From: Sepioteuthis lessoniana
Taxonomy: Eukaryota > Mollusca > Cephalopoda > Myopsida > Loliginidae
Reading direction: 5' to 3'
Assembly: GCA_963585895.1 (NCBI GenBank)
Contig: OY757907.1
Span: 108,775,512 to 108,839,511 of the forward strand
DNA length: 64,000 nucleotides
Shown piece by piece: positions 9,765 to 20,360 of this stretch. The number at the start of each line of letters is the position of its first letter. The stretch's first letter is position 1. A program made the position numbers and the translations under genes. The notes under the pieces are model-generated. The model had not been told where the DNA came from and ran no database searches. It worked only from the letters and a program-made list of their open reading frames with translations.

Positions 9765-9985
9765 GTTGGTTGGTAGTTTGAGTTTCACGGCACATCAACC
9801 ACTATGGGTTATTCAATGCCAAATTCGGTTTACAAATATGAATTATATATGATTTGTAACCATTTTTTATATGAACTCACTTTTTCTTCATAAACTCACT
9901 TTTCTTTTAAATTCATGTTTTGATCCATTTGATCCACAAGTAGGACCCCAACAGGCACCATCACTCCAGGTCAGAGCTATCCCCT
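9765..9985 (-). mobile_element. SINE-B, 3' part, diverged
   Basis: On the plus strand it starts with the reversed tail (GTTGGTAGTTTGAG, GGCACATCAACCACTATGGG, TTATTCAATGCCAAATTC), then degenerate internal repeats and the reversed GATCCACAAGTAGGACCCC and ACCATCACTCCAGGTCAGAG blocks. The 5' quarter is missing. Confidence 0.65.
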
Positions 9986-10187
9986 AGAATTTAAAAAATA
10001 TTTCAGTATAATAAAATATAAGCAAAAGAACTAGTTGATGACATAAATAAGTGGGATCCATTTGTTGTAAAATATGAATTTTTGAAGGAACAAATTTGAG
10101 ACCTCTATGGTGATGAATCCCCACTATGATGATGATGATGTAACCTATATTTCTGTATCTCACCATCCAACATGCAGCTTTTATATA

Positions 10188-11087
<900 letters not shown>

Positions 11088-11125
11088 TATATTTATATGC
11101 ACAAGACCAATGATAAGAGTAGTCC

Positions 11126-11320
11126 CTGTGGCATGATGGTTAAAGTGCTGGACTATGACCTTGAAGTAAGCAAGTTTAAACTCCAGTCATACTGTTATGT
11201 TCCTTTTGGACTAATTCTCTTGGGAAAGGCATAAAACCCCTTTTGTCCCAGCTGCAAGGATGGCTTTGGTATTAAATAACCCAAAGACGTTGATATGCAA
11301 TTAAACAAAAAAAAAAAAAC
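11126..11320 (+). mobile_element. SINE-A, full length
   Basis: The tRNA-like head GTGGCATGATGGTTAAAGTG, B-box region AGTTTAAACTCCAGTCAT, centre CTCTTGGGAAAGGCAT and CCCAGCTGCAAGGATGG, and tail TATTAAATAACCCAAAGACG, TTGATATGCAATTAAAC with a 13-A run are all present in order. No clear target duplication was found. A 68-residue minus frame across it is a shadow. Confidence 0.78.
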
Positions 11321-12254
11321 AAACCAAGAGGTTCTGTGGGTGCAAAAATTTAGTACCATATTTTTCCAAAACAAGGAAAAATAGATATTTATCAATATCA
11401 ATAAATAAGGATTTAGTTTGTATCCTCACATTACATTTTTGGTATATAAGATTTCTTGCTTATCAGGATAAATTGACTGGCTTGGCTTCTGAAAGTCATC
11501 CTCTACCCAAGCAGAATCTTCTCTGTTGCAATAAAATAAAGAGAGAGTCATGGTCAATCCACAATTCCTGAAATACCCTTAAGGGGGAAGTTGAGTTATT
11601 TTTGCCTCTATTCACACACATTCAACTTGACCTCTTGTCACATTCTTGACTCCTTTAATTTTTGTCATTATTTAATGTTTGTGGGTTCATTTTCCTATCA
11701 ATATGGCCCTAACCTGACATCTAGCAACAGATTACTTATATTACATGGAGTTACTTCAAAGAGATTGTTGATGAACTGGAAATAAATTAAAATTTTTTTT
11801 TTTTCTTTAAATCCCTACATTTTTGTGTTCAAGTGATCAAAAAGGATTTCCTTTTTTTAGCTGTGTAAATTATTGCTTGGTTAAGAGATGAAATTTCTAC
11901 AAGTGCTTCCTGCTTTTGCTTCCTTTAACAAAAATTGTATTTGTAATACTCTCTCAGTCTCAAAACATTTGTAATAGAAAATTTGATCTTTTCCCGGGTC
12001 TTGAGAATTAAAAAAAGTTACATACACAAAAAAAGAGGTGTCTCCAAAAAGTTTGGTAATTGTCTGTTTTCATAATATATCATTTTACGTAATTTTTCTT
12101 TTTTCTGAATATATTTCTGCAAAGTTTTGTATAATGTTATCAAAATTAAAGATAAAACAAAAAAATAGAACAAATAGGATTATTTATTGTTTGTATTAAG
12201 AATCTGGAGGAAATTATTGAATAATATCAAGTAATTTACATTTATTTTTTTTTA
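11321..12254. other. No gene recognised
   Basis: AT-rich unassigned sequence. A 64-residue forward frame (11591-11785) is rich in Phe, Ser and His and resembles no family I know. Confidence 0.4.
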
Positions 12255-13190
12255 GATAGTGGTACAGAGGTTCTAGTTGTGGAGATCTAGGTTTGTTGGT
12301 TGTTTTGTTTTATGGCATATCAACACTTTTTGGGTCATTTAACACTGAATTAAATTTCAAGCAATTCAGTTTAGCATAAGTTTGGGTTTAAAAACAGTTA
12401 AATGTCAAACAATTCAGTTTAGCATAAGTACAGAGTTTAGTACTATTTGACCCATTCATAGGAATCTATCAGGTGCTTCCACTCCGAACCAGAGTGGACC
12501 TGGGAGCGATGGCAATGAAGGGATATTCTGCATTCCCCAAAGCTCCAGCATTATTGGAACCTAATTACCAGATTGTTTAGTGTTATATCCCGACACTCAT
12601 TGGGGGAGTCTTAACCCTCTGCAGAGATGCAGTCAGTATATTCTATAGCCCCAGCTGACTGGGCAATGGAGATCTAGGTAGTGTGGAGTACCTTTTCATT
12701 GTCAGTACATTTCTGACCCAGAGTAGTTGTAATTGTTAGGGTCTCATGTATAAATCAAATAAATCTGTTCAAAAATTATTAATATTCAATAGGAATACTT
12801 GATACTATTTAACAAAAAAATGTTTTAAGATTATTTACTTGAATCTATAATTCTATAATAAAGATGATTATTAGTTACTTGAAACTACATAACCCTGTAT
12901 AAACAAATGACTCTTATCAAATATAGATAATTCATTGAAGACATGATTATTAGTATCAGATAGGATTACTTGAAAATATACAATTGCATGCAAATTTTTT
13001 GTATTAGATAGGAATACTTAATATATAACTGTGTACAAAAAACTGTTTAAAAAGAACTACACAAATGAATGTAAATATAAATTTACAATGAAAGCAATTC
13101 CCTAACTTCCAGGCAGAAAATGACTTTAGAAGGGATTTGACATACTTTTAAAATCAATCAACAATTATAATTTTTCGTATTAGTTATAAT
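12255..13190 (+). mobile_element. SINE-B, host copy split by SINE-B
   Basis: A plus-strand SINE-B lacking its first part begins near GAGGTTCTAGTTGTGG (12267) and is interrupted at 12,293-12,666. It resumes as AGTGTGGAGTACC, the Ser/Pro-block equivalent GTACATTTCTGACCCAGAG, GGGTCTCATGTATAAATCAA and an array of GGAATACTTGA..CAAACAAATGA repeats, then a worn tail. It belongs to the subtype with the AATACTTGAAACCAT internal repeat. Confidence 0.72.
12293..12666 (-). mobile_element. SINE-B, nested young copy
   Basis: Exactly bounded by TGGAGATCTAGGT at 12280-12292 and 12667-12679, a perfect 13-bp target duplication. This defines both ends of the family: the 5' end is TTGCCCAGTCAGCTGGGG and the 3' end is an A/C-rich tail after CATTAAACAAAAC-type sequence. 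The copy is 374 bp with two or three internal repeats of the CAATTCAGTTTAGCATAAGT type (plus-strand spelling). It encodes no protein. The duplication supports target-primed insertion. Confidence 0.85.
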
Positions 13191-13217
13191 GATATATCAG
13201 ATTTTTAGTTTACATTT

Positions 13218-13795
13218 TAACATCATCATCATCATCATCATCATCATCTTGTCGCACCATCAGCACAGATATCCCTGACCCTCTCTCGCCACCACTCCCT
13301 ATCGTTCATCGCTTCCGGTAGGTCCCCAGGGCTACAACCTGTATCCTCACAGAGCTGCTGTATGTAGGTTCAAGCTGATCACTCTGCTTTTGTTCAGCCA
13401 TGTGAAGGAGTCCATAGAAGTACATCACTTATGAGCTCATCCCTACTTCTCCAACACTGTCCTGTATGTCTGGTTCGTCTAACTTTGATAGTTTGCGTGA
13501 TGGGTGGTAGATGACCGTATAGCTGCTGCTTTGTGGGGTGTTTCCTCCAGGACTTGTTCGTTATTGCTCACAGCATTCTTGTGTAGTTGCCATCAAGCTT
13601 TTACTCCAGCTGTTTAGTTAGCGTCTATGTAGTGCCTCCATATAGCAGTATCGACATGATCGCTGCTTGGAAGAAACTGCGTTTCATTTTATCGGTCAGG
13701 TCTGACTTCCATATGACCGATAGCCTATTGATATCTGTCCATGCCTCTGTTAGTCGCGTGTCGATGAAGAGTGAAGGATTCTGTTAAGCATTTTA
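13218..13795 (-). pseudogene. RTE-like LINE, 3' end
   Basis: The plus strand starts with nine CAT units (reversed ATG tail, 13218-13246). The minus strand then encodes the last part of the RTE-like ORF: WRERVRDI near the 3' end, the KAGRPA-like and CWRS segments, ILLYGGTT-type sequence and KRSFFQAA near 13,680. It stops about 13,795 inside the region upstream of KAWTAI. Stops and frameshifts interrupt it. The reverse-transcriptase catalytic motif is not included. The forward 66-residue frame is a shadow. Confidence 0.82.
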
Positions 13796-13817
13796 TAACT
13801 ATCTTTGATATTGATAA

Positions 13818-14102
13818 AAGGAGGTGCACGTGGTGTAATGGTTATCGTCGCAGGAATTGGACACAGTGACATGAGTTCAAATCCTGGACTGATTGCATTT
13901 CACATAGCACTAATACCCTTGGGAAAGGTATGAATCCAATTATTCTCCCTCCAGCTATGGGTAAATAGTAGGACTGACTAGGTGAGCCAAATAGCCTAGG
14001 AGAAGGAAAACTCTGAATTCAAACCTGTTAAACTCCGCTTAAAAAAAAAAAAAATTGACCTTGTGTTATATCCTGCCCGAGCGGAGGGGTTGGGTAAATA
14101 TG
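13818..14102 (+). mobile_element. SINE-C, full length, 17-bp TSD
   Basis: This is the best-delimited SINE-C. ATCTTTGATATTGATAA is repeated exactly at 13801-13817 and 14103-14119. Head GTGGTGTAATGGTTATCG, B box GAGTTCAAATCCTGG, centre CCCTTGGGAAAGGTATGAAT and CCAGCTATGGGTAAATAGTA, an A run at 14041, and tail GACCTTGTGTTATATCCTGC, GAGCGGAGGGG are intact. The perfect duplication indicates a recent insertion, immediately beside a LINE 3' fragment. Confidence 0.9.
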
Positions 14103-14114
14103 ATCTTTGATATT

Positions 14115-14203
14115 GATAATTTTGTGGGGTTTCCATTATGCTGAATTGTATTTTTTAACCTAAAAAATACAATTCAGCATAATGCAAACCTCACAAAATT
14201 ATC
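14115..14203. repeat. 89-bp near-perfect palindrome
   Basis: Two 42-bp arms (14115-14156 and 14162-14203) are inverted copies with two mismatches, around a 5-bp spacer AACCT. The left arm starts inside the right target duplication of the adjacent SINE-C, so the palindrome predates that insertion. RNA from either strand would fold into one long hairpin. Confidence 0.93.
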
Positions 14204-14334
14204 ATTTCATTGAAGACTGAATGGGAAATTACTTTAATCACAAAGAGCATTTTAAGTGGAATAAAAATCTTACTATGATATGCTGTTTTTGTTTTTAGTA
14301 ATATGTAGGTGAATTATGAATGAAAATTTTATCA

Positions 14335-14612
14335 TCTTCATCATGATGTGCTGACTGCACAGATTCATTTAACTGTCTCTCACCATCCACCCTTATCAAT
14401 CATTGTTCTCAGAAAATCTCCTAGAAGATATCCAGTGTTCCCATAAAGCTCATGAATGCAATTTTTTTGCATCTTTGCCCAAATAGTGTATCCATGCATA
14501 GGTTCCATTGGAAAATGTTGCTTATTAGTTTTTCAGCCGTTTCCAACATCTATTGTTTGTCTTACTTGGATGGTTTCAAAGTGGGGAGATATGTGGCTGT
14601 ACAGCTGTAAAC
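14335..14612 (-). pseudogene. RTE-like LINE, ancient 3' fragment
   Basis: Plus-strand landmarks GTGCTGAC, TCTCTCACCATCCACCC, TATCCAGTGTTCCCATAAAG and GATATGTGGCTGTACAGCTG follow, in the same order and spacing, the 3' end of the copy at 13,218 with heavy divergence. It is an old minus-strand relic of the same or a sister RTE family. Confidence 0.55.
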
Positions 14613-14644
14613 TCTTCTAATTAAATAGAAATTCTTCAAAATGA

Positions 14645-15545
14645 TAATTGCTCTGTTGGCTGGGGCTGTAGAATACACCAACTGTATCTCTTCAGACAAG
14701 TAAGAGTCCCTCACCAATTAGTGTCCTGGATATAGTACTAAACAATCTGATGGTGAGGTTCCAGTAATGCTGGAGCTTTTAGAATGCAGAGTACTCTTTC
14801 ATTACCATCACTCCCAGATCCACTCTTGCTCAGTGGTAGCACTTGATAGGGTCCTATCTATGGGTAAAATAGAATTGTTTGATATTTAAGCTGAGAACAA
14901 ACAAATGACAAGCTAAATTGAATTGCTTGAAATTGAACTGTTTGATCATTTAACTATGTGTAAACAAATGACTGATTCATTAGTGATACATCAGAATACT
15001 TTGAACCACTTATCTGCGTGCAAATAAATGTTAAGTAGAATTGTTGTATTATGATTCTTGAAACTCTTTAATTGTGTTCTTAAATTGAATTATTGGTATT
15101 AGATTGTAATACTTGGAACTATTTACTGTGTGCCAATAAATGAATAGTGTTTACTAAAATAAGAAGTGTTAAATTACAAAACTCGTAACCACTTCACTGT
15201 GTGCAAACAAATGATTAATATCAAATAGAATTATTAATGTTAGACAGCAATAATTGAAACCATTTAAATGTGTAGAAACAGTAGCAATACTCATGTAAAA
15301 ATAAATTAATTCCAACTCGTTTTAAAATGAAATTATCTACCAATTATGTGTGCAAAGAAATAACTGATGTAAAATAGTGACTTTTATATAGCAATACTAG
15401 AAACTATTTAATTGTATGCAAAAAAATTATCCGGAAAATGTGTTCACAAAGCATGTAGATTCAATATATATGTATAAAGAGGATTTGGCATTAAATAACC
15501 TACAATGGTTGATATGCCATAAAACCCAACTGACCAACCTGCACT
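14645..15545 (+). mobile_element. SINE-B with expanded array
   Basis: The head (CTGTTGGCTGGGGCTGTAG, GTTCCAGTAATGCTGGAGC, CCATCACTCCCAGATCCACT, TATGGGTAAAATAGAATTG) lies at 14,645-14,885. The tail (GGCATTAAATAACCTACAAT, GGTTGATATGCCATAAAAC) lies at 15,487-15,530. Between them about 600 bp consists of degenerate repeats around ACTATTTAACTGTGTGCAAA and AAATGATTAATATCAAATAG, roughly 60 bp each, far more than the two to four units in other copies. Confidence 0.72.
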
Positions 15546-16385
15546 GTTAACTACTATGATATCAAATGTACTTCTGCAGCTCGTTTGAAAATCATACTCT
15601 GCATCCCTTGTATGAAAAAACATTAGAAACAACATGATTCTTCAAATTATGAATAATGCAGCTAGAGTTTCATTAAAGATAAGTACAACAAATTTCTTTG
15701 TCACAGACCATGAAAGCAAGTATATTTAGAATAGGGAGATTAGAGTTGCAAAACTATCAACTCTGTTTTCATGATTGTTAGAAAATGAATAATAAAACTA
15801 GTTACTTCCAGCTAAATGTTTGTTCTTGATAAAAATATATTAAGACATAGAAATTGTGTTCTAAGCAATACGAATGCAATTTAAAAATTATTTTTAACTC
15901 CATTTTATAGTGAGTCAAAAGACATGCACCAAATAAAGTAGATTATATTTTTTGCATTTTTTTTTCTTATTCTTTCAAATGAAGCACTGAAGTCAATTAT
16001 TTTTTTTTAGAAAACATGAATACCAAATTTGAAATTAATTTTCTCACAGATATCAAGTTTAATAAGTAAAAACTTTCCTCTCAATTAATCTTGCATTACA
16101 TTTTTGGTATATAAACTCCAAGTTCTATTTTTTAAACTTATATTCAATTGAAAATAATAATGTTAAAAATGACTTTGTAGATAGCAGAACAACAAAATCT
16201 GTATGAGAATTTCTCAAATATTAAAATTTCATCCAAGCAGACTAAAGAAATCATTTATTCTTTATTATGAATTTCAAAATAATGAATATAATCATCCGAT
16301 TTTGATAAACAAATATATTGAGTCATATAATTTTCTTTTGTCAAAATTGAACTTAAATTATTACTTTTTACAACAGCAATATGTA
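15546..16385. other. No gene recognised
   Basis: AT-rich. A 71-residue forward frame near 16,203 is Asn/Tyr/Leu-rich low-complexity translation without a recognisable domain. Confidence 0.45.
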
Positions 16386-16605
16386 CAGCATATACTTACA
16401 TATCAGGTGACTTTCTGAGATGTAAATTGAGACCTTTTACAGCTGGAAATTGTTAGCATACCACTTGGCCTAGGCCGATCCTTGGCCAACTATTTATACA
16501 CAAAGTTTGTATCTTGAATATGGTGTGACACTCCCCCCACCCCTTGAATATTAGGCTAAAATTTATATCTCAGAAAGTTGTTGCCTGATATGTGAGTGTA
16601 TATAG
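16386..16605. repeat. 220-bp inverted-repeat unit, MITE-like
   Basis: The left end (TATACTTACATATCAGGTG, ACTTTCTGAGATGTAAATT) is mirrored at about 16,553-16,605 (AATTTATATCTCAGAAAGT, CCTGATATGTGAGTGTATA). The arms are about 45 bp with a few mismatches and one small gap, around a 120-bp core holding TTGGCCTAGGCCGATCCTTG. The layout resembles a small non-autonomous DNA element. No second copy is seen in the window and the target duplication is unclear. Confidence 0.6.
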
Positions 16606-17654
16606 TTGTTTGAGGTTTTGGAAGTCTAGTCAAAGTGGAATCAACCTATTGGGGGTTAGTCAAATTATTTAACATGCAAAATAAACTGATGGATGTTCAC
16701 CAATCAGACATAAGCAAAATACTGCACTTTTCCACTTCAAACTTAGTCTCTTTTATATTCATCAAATCTCGCCACTTTACGAAGGCTTATCTCGTTCTCC
16801 TCCATAAAACAAGTCACACCTCTTGCATCCTTTTTTTCTTCTGGTTTCCATGTGCCGGTAGCAGAGAGAACATACCTTCTATTTCTTCGAGGTAAGATTG
16901 TTCGTGGCATTACTACTACAATAATATATCAAGTTCTATTAACAATGAAATCCTAATACAACCTTTGGAGGTGCTTGTAATGAGTTAGTTATTGTCTTGG
17001 AAGATGCTATCATCTTGTCAAGTTCAATTTCCAATTAAGATTATTCACATTATTATTATTACACAAATGCCCTTTGAAATAGCTTGGCTCTATCTCTTCT
17101 ATTACTTGCTATGATTAAAAAAAAGATTAATGCAGACTGAGCTGTTTAGCTTTGGTTGGCAACCAGTCTAGGAGGATAACTCTGATTTTAAAATCAGGAG
17201 TTGGAATCCCTAAGACAGTACAACATCATTTTGACACATTCTGCTATGACCTTCTTTTAGAAAACATCAGTGGTGTAGAGAAGGGAGATTTGCTGCTTGG
17301 CCAACTGCCAGTTGTTCATACATTTTTACTAGAATTGTGCCTAGATGCAAGTGCTCATCCATGGTCTTGGGAAACAAAAAAAAATACCTTCTTGTCTGCT
17401 TACATTAATATCAGAAGATAATTCATTTCTAATGTATTGGAATGAATTGAAACAATATCTTTGCCTATAATTTATTTGAATTTTACCCTCCAAAGCAAAA
17501 AGATGTTTGTAAGAAAATGAAATATAAAGAATAAGTGACTGAAAATCATGTCATTTTCTACATATTACTCAAAGTTGCAGAATCTGCATTTGTTCTTAGA
17601 AACTGAAATATTGCCAACACTCATACTTTCTTTCTTATTGGTTCTTATAAAACA
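16606..17654. other. No gene; weak SINE-C scrap
   Basis: Mostly unassigned. About 17,128-17,195 (TTTGGTTGGCAACCAGTCTA, GGAGGATAACTCTGA) resembles the middle of SINE-C. Frames of 86 and 89 residues (16,635 and 17,152) show no family features. Confidence 0.4.
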
Positions 17655-18060
17655 TTAACTTCTTTTTGAAATTGACCTTTTTTCCTTCCTTCCTTTCATT
17701 CTTTCTTTCCTTTTTTTTGACCTTTCTTTTCTTTCATTCATTTTCTCTCTTTCTTTTTTCAGTCTTTGTTTGTTTGTTTTCTGATGTTTCATTCAATCAT
17801 TTTTTTTTATTTTCCTACTTTTTCAACTTTTTTTTTTTTTTTTTTGCTAATTTGTTTGTATTTTTTGTTTTATTTTTTCTGATGTTTCAATAATTTCTTT
17901 TACCGTTTTCCTTTTCTTTTTGTCCTTTCTTTCTCTCTTTCTTTCCTTCTTTTCTGAACTTTTTATTTTCTACCCTTTTTTCTTTATCTATATGATTTTA
18001 TTTTTTTACTTTTTTCTTTGTTCAGTCTTTTTTCTTTCCTCTTATCCGACTACTTTTACC
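17655..18060 (+). repeat. Polypyrimidine tract
   Basis: Roughly 400 bp dominated by T with C, including many CTTTC, TTCC and T8-T18 runs and very few purines. A 75-residue Phe-rich frame is a translation of this tract only. Confidence 0.9.
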
Positions 18061-18594
18061 TTTCAAATTGTTCCTGAAACAGTATAGTTTTCATTTTAAT
18101 TAAAACAGATCCTTCGCAAATTCTTCATTCTAGTGAGGCCATATTTCTCTTTTACACTTCTAAATATTTTAAGCATGCAGATGGCATAAATATAAAGTTA
18201 AGAACATCTCTACTGCTGATTATTGCTCTTGTAAAGATGAGCTGTTTTAACTCATTGTACAACAGAAATGTTTTTAAGCACAAATCAAATCTTTACAGTA
18301 ACTGGATAAAGAAAAGTTCAAATACATTTTTGATTTGGGAATTTGAAGCTTACAATGCATTGATCCAATTAAAAACTGATTTTGTCATTAGAACCTGATT
18401 TACATGTTTATATTTTAGTTCACAGTTGACAAGAAGGCATCTGTAAATTAGAAGACTTTTTCATACCTTATGTCTGCCATAACCAATTTATTATAGTAAT
18501 ATATGAGTTGTTGAATGCTTTGATATTGTTGTTTGTTTCTGTTAGGTTTTGCTATTTGAGGGAAGCAAACTTTATTATATAAGTTGTGTAGAGA
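18061..18594. other. No gene recognised
   Basis: AT-rich unassigned sequence leading into the minisatellite. Confidence 0.45.
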
Positions 18595-19105
18595 ATATGT
18601 AAAAACTGATTGTGAATAGCAAATGTAAAATAAGTGGTTTTATGTTGCAAAGATAAATGAACTTGATTTATATGATGAATTTTAATGAACAGGTTTGATA
18701 GAGTGATTGTGAAAGAAATGGTATTGTCAGACAAATGTGAAATAACTGGTCTTATGAGCCAAGCATAAAAGAACTGGCCTTATATGATGAATTTTAATGA
18801 CCTTGTAGAATGATTGTGAAAGAAATGAAATTGCAAGAGAAAAGTAAAAAAAACTTGTCTTATAAGCAAGTATGAAAGAACTTGTCTTATATGATGAATT
18901 TGATTAACAGGCCTTTGAGTGATTGTGAAAGAAGTGGTCTTGTAAGGCAAGTATAAAGAAACTTGCCTTACATGATGAATTTTAATGAACAGACCTTATA
19001 GAGTGATTGGAAAAGAACTGAACTTCTAAGATAATTCTTTTAAAAAACTAGTCTTATATGGCAAATAGAAAATAACTGACTTTCTATGACAAATGCAAAA
19101 GAACT
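18595..19105. repeat. Degenerate minisatellite, 80-112 bp unit
   Basis: TGATGAATTTTAATGAAC marks unit starts at 18,673, 18,785 (TGATGAATTTTAATGACC), 18,892 and 18,973, giving periods of about 112, 107 and 81 bp. Each unit contains GTGATTGTGAAAGAA and smaller subrepeats of AAAGAACTGGTCTTATATG type. Partial units flank both ends. Confidence 0.8.
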
Positions 19106-20009
19106 GAGGAATTTAAGTTAATGGTGTATTGAGAGATTTTAAGAAAAGTTATTCGTATGATAGTGTTTCATTAGTGGAAATAATTTGTAACTCGATAGAT
19201 ATTTTGATTTTTAAATGAGTAATAAAATTTACCTATAAGATTATCTTATAGAAAGTTATAGGTCTTTCATTGATCCCTTTTTATATCATTTAAGAATTGA
19301 GCAACTAAAAACTTGAAAGCTATAGCCAATTATATATATGTAATGTGTGTATATAAACATAATCCAAGGCTGTTGTCAAAAGTATTGATTTAAATCATCC
19401 CAGTTGATTTACCTATCATCAAGAATTTGTTTATCAGAGAAATGATTTGAATTATTTCTGATTTTTGTGATATTTTTAATATGATCTAAAAGAGATAAGC
19501 ACTTGGAATATTTTATTTACTATTTTTTTAGTTAAAGCATTATCTATCATCATCATTATTATTATTATTATTATCATTATGAATTTTGACTTGTATTTTT
19601 TTTGTTTTTTTAGCTACTTTTTTAATTACAACTGACTTAAATAATTATTTCTACAATATTCTAAGATATGGTAAGTCACACTAAGACCTTATCCTTTATT
19701 ATTGTCTGTGATGTGTTGTGCCTCACTGTCATGAAAACAACTAGAAATTATGGAAGAAAATACTTATCATAATTAATTATTATAGTGTTTGCCATAGTAC
19801 CAACTAATGAGAATAACCCTTTTAAAAGTGTAATTGTCTTAGGTTACCATAACTCGCACTAACTTGAGAAGATTAAGAAGTAAACACAACAATGGAGATA
19901 TGTTTAACAATGAAAGAAAAATTATCAATTATGGTTGTTTGGGATGTTGTTTATTCATTTGTTTGTTTGTTCATAGATATATTGCTTACCAGAGTTATAC
20001 TTCAGTAGG
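19106..20009. other. No gene recognised
   Basis: AT-rich with a short (ATT)n run near 19,555-19,580. Nothing else is identified. Confidence 0.45.
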
Positions 20010-20360
20010 TCTATGTGGAAAACTATGTGTAAGATGAGACTTGACATGTCCTCTTTCTACTGCTTGGGTTATTTCTATCTGCTGAGTCAAATCAGCCTCT
20101 TAAATACTGTCTTTGTGAAAAATTCATATGTAAGATGAGGCTGGACATGTCCTCTCTTTACTGCTTGGGTCATTTCTATCTGCTGAGTCAAATCAGCCTT
20201 TTGTATACTGTTTCATTGGAAAATTCACGTTTAAGATGAGGCTGCTGGTGGCTTGTTGTGCTGTCACAGATGGTTAAGCCACTTGCTGGACATGTCCTCT
20301 CTCTACTGCTTGGGTCCTTTCTATCTGCTTAGTTAAATCAGCCTCTTATATACTGTACAG
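20010..20360. repeat. Three-unit tandem repeat, ~100 bp
   Basis: Three units share TAAGATGAGGCTGGACATGT, CCTCTCTCTACTGCTTGGGT, TTCTATCTGCTGAGTCAAAT and CAGCCTCTTATATACTGT. Unit marks lie at about 20,031, 20,131 and 20,232. The third unit carries an extra block of about 44 bp (about 20,245-20,288) bounded by GTGGCTT and AAGCCAC, which are inverted copies. Confidence 0.88.

Noticed and set aside
13218-13246. (CAT)n as an independent microsatellite
   Set aside because: It is the reversed 3' tail of the RTE-like LINE that starts at the same place.
16203-16418. 71-residue forward frame
   Set aside because: Composition (Asn, Tyr, Ile, Leu) is that expected from translated AT-rich DNA.
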